Under the pieces are notes generated by a model. The model saw only the letters and a program-made list of their open reading frames with translations. It was not told the origin of the DNA and did no database searches. Position numbers and translations under genes: made by a program. 64,000 bases of DNA from Anas platyrhynchos (taxonomy: Eukaryota > Chordata > Aves > Anseriformes > Anatidae), in contig NC_092590.1 of NCBI RefSeq assembly GCF_047663525.1, positions 51,304,501 through 51,368,500 on the forward strand. Direction: 5' to 3'. This document shows, piece after piece, positions 62,381-64,000 of this stretch. Positions within the stretch are counted from its first letter, which is position 1, and each line of letters opens with the position of its first letter.

Positions 62381-63590
62381 AAACCATCTGCAACTTTTAT
62401 TCTTACTACTAGCATTGGACTATAAAGACTCCCATTCTTGGCAGTTGTCTCTCTCTATATATAGAATATATATTTATACATGTATATGTTTTCAGTTCAA
62501 GATTTAGGTTATGCTTATAGTAAGGTGAAAATTTACCCTCATCAATTATCAGCAAAGAAGCTGTGTGGGATTCTTTTATTTTTTATTTTTTTCCCATAAG
62601 CTATCATTTCAAATAACTTGCATGTATGAGCTGAATACATTCCCTAAATACTTTGCCTTTTTCAAAATAATCTTAATTTTTCTGCTTAGGTGCCCTGAGA
62701 CTGGGGCAGAGATGCACAAACTTAAACCAGTAGCAGGTTTTCAGCTCTTTGATCGTCATTTCCAGTACTGCTAAGTCTTCATAGCGAAGACAATATTTCT
62801 CTATTCCTAGATTTTATGGCAGTTGGGTAAATATGATCTCAGATTTCCTTTTATAAAAGCATTTCTCATAAATTGCCTGGATACAAATAAATGCTGGAGA
62901 ACACAAAGAGTTTTTCTTTGAAAAGAAAAGGCAATAGATTTTTTGTCAGTTATGAATTTTAAGCCAACATTGTGATTCAGGAGCATGTGCTGAAACAATG
63001 TTAATAGGTTGCCTGCACAAAGGCACCTTCTCTAAAATGCAGTCTTAAAAAAATAGACTCAAGTGGCATCTCTTGTGTCTCAAAGGTGTACATGCACATA
63101 CATAAAGATCATTCCTGGGCCAAAAAGGTACACACAGCTTTAATTTTTCTAATATCCTCTGAAAGAATGAAATAAGCTGCTACCTTGGTGATAGGACTCA
63201 TGTGAAACCATTTTTTTGATTTTTTATTTTTAATAAGTCAGGACAGCAGGACAAAGAAGAGAAAAATTCAATTTTCTTCACTGTAAATCAGTCTCTAAAG
63301 GCTATTAGCACCTGAGGAAGGTGAGTGAAACTCTTTACAATGTGCTGCCATTAACAGCTACTTTATCGCCGTATCTATGTAATGAAACAAGCACTACTGA
63401 GGCTAGAAATGCAGATTCTTTTCCCTTGTGATTCCCAGTCAATAAATACTGAGCTGCAGTTTTGGGCTTCCTAGGCTTCCTACTATGAGAGATAGGGCAA
63501 AAGAAAAATTCCAGTCATGATATTTTAATGTGCCCCCAAAGACGCCAGTATCACTAAAAAAGAGGAGAGAACTAAATAAGGCCAAATTAC

Positions 63591-63614
63591 TTTTTTTTTT
63601 TTTTTTTTTTTTTT
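63591..63614 (+). repeat. T24 homopolymer
   Basis: Twenty-four consecutive T residues, followed by CCC. Confidence 0.9.
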
Positions 63615-64000
63615 CCCATGAGGCCTTTTAAGAGACACTTGAAGAAATGGACTTAAGGAGTCTAATTCTTTGACAATGTGCCTCTACAAGTAGGAGGTGC
63701 CTCTTGAAACTTGTCAAATTTTAAAAATCAGTCTTATCATTAAAAATATCCCAGAAGATCATGCCTGGAATAACAATCAGAAGAGACAGATTGATTAGCG
63801 CTATAGCTACTACAGTATAGTAGGAAAAGCTGCAAGGGTTTTGTTCAGGACAACTTTCGTACTTTGATTGGAACCAAACTCTGTTCTCCTGCTTCATCTT
63901 TCTGATTTTTAGTATTCAGTGGCTGTGGGCCATGTTCTGCTCTTAGCTGTTGCAGAAAAAGAATAAATAAATCACCAAACCAAACACAGAATGAGCTGAA

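Larger units (their letters stand above)
59987..64000. other. Gene-free right end of the window
   Basis: No gene is recognised. A TTG-rich tract lies at 62322-62380, TA-rich palindromic sequence at 62452-62490 and T24 at 63591-63614. A 147-codon minus-strand frame at 60905-61348 shows no family resemblance. I looked for NMU, the expected next gene by synteny, and saw neither its amidated FRPRN-type C-terminus nor a CpG-rich first exon. Confidence 0.55.

Overview
This is vertebrate nuclear DNA, almost certainly from a bird. It is AT-rich and intron- or intergenic-like, with two short CpG islands and many copies of the CR1 LINE family that dominates avian genomes. The CR1 subfamily sequences fit a waterfowl or neoavian genome better than chicken, but I cannot fix the order. 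No bacterial or organellar gene organisation is present.

The only protein-coding gene I can support is EXOC1L (exocyst complex component 1 like), on the minus strand. It has three coding exons (11120-11000, 7053-6923 and 5022-4759) with canonical GT..AG introns and an uninterrupted joined frame of 171 codons plus TGA. The gene starts in a CpG island at about 10960-11370 that carries three GC boxes and no TATA box. Its first intron holds a 5'-truncated CR1 in the same orientation. At the extreme left (1 to about 350) there is a second CpG island. In mammals EXOC1L lies just upstream of EXOC1 in the same orientation, so this island is probably the EXOC1 promoter or first non-coding exon, transcribed leftward out of the window.

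From about 11.4 kb to 64 kb I see no gene. The interval has no CpG island, no spliceable conserved frames that I recognise, and no RNA gene. In mammals the next gene on this side is NMU; I could not find its signature peptide, so it probably lies beyond 64 kb. This half contains a very old CR1 fossil (about 21.2-22.1 kb), an internally deleted CR1 (23.5-24.1 kb), a diverged CR1 carrying the C-terminal half of the reverse transcriptase ORF (28.8-29.5 kb), a CR1 3' stub (59.9 kb), many homopolymer tracts of 15-28 nt, several short tandem duplications, three perfect hairpins and an exact 44-bp direct repeat at 46.3-46.5 kb. Two homeodomain-motif-rich AT blocks (about 20.07-20.11 kb and 37.85-37.99 kb) are possible enhancers, which is inference only.

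I did not find a previously undescribed system. The most informative results are the EXOC1L gene model, its GC-rich promoter with a possible overlapping upstream ORF, the conserved hydrophobic C-terminal tail, and the structure of the CR1 copies.
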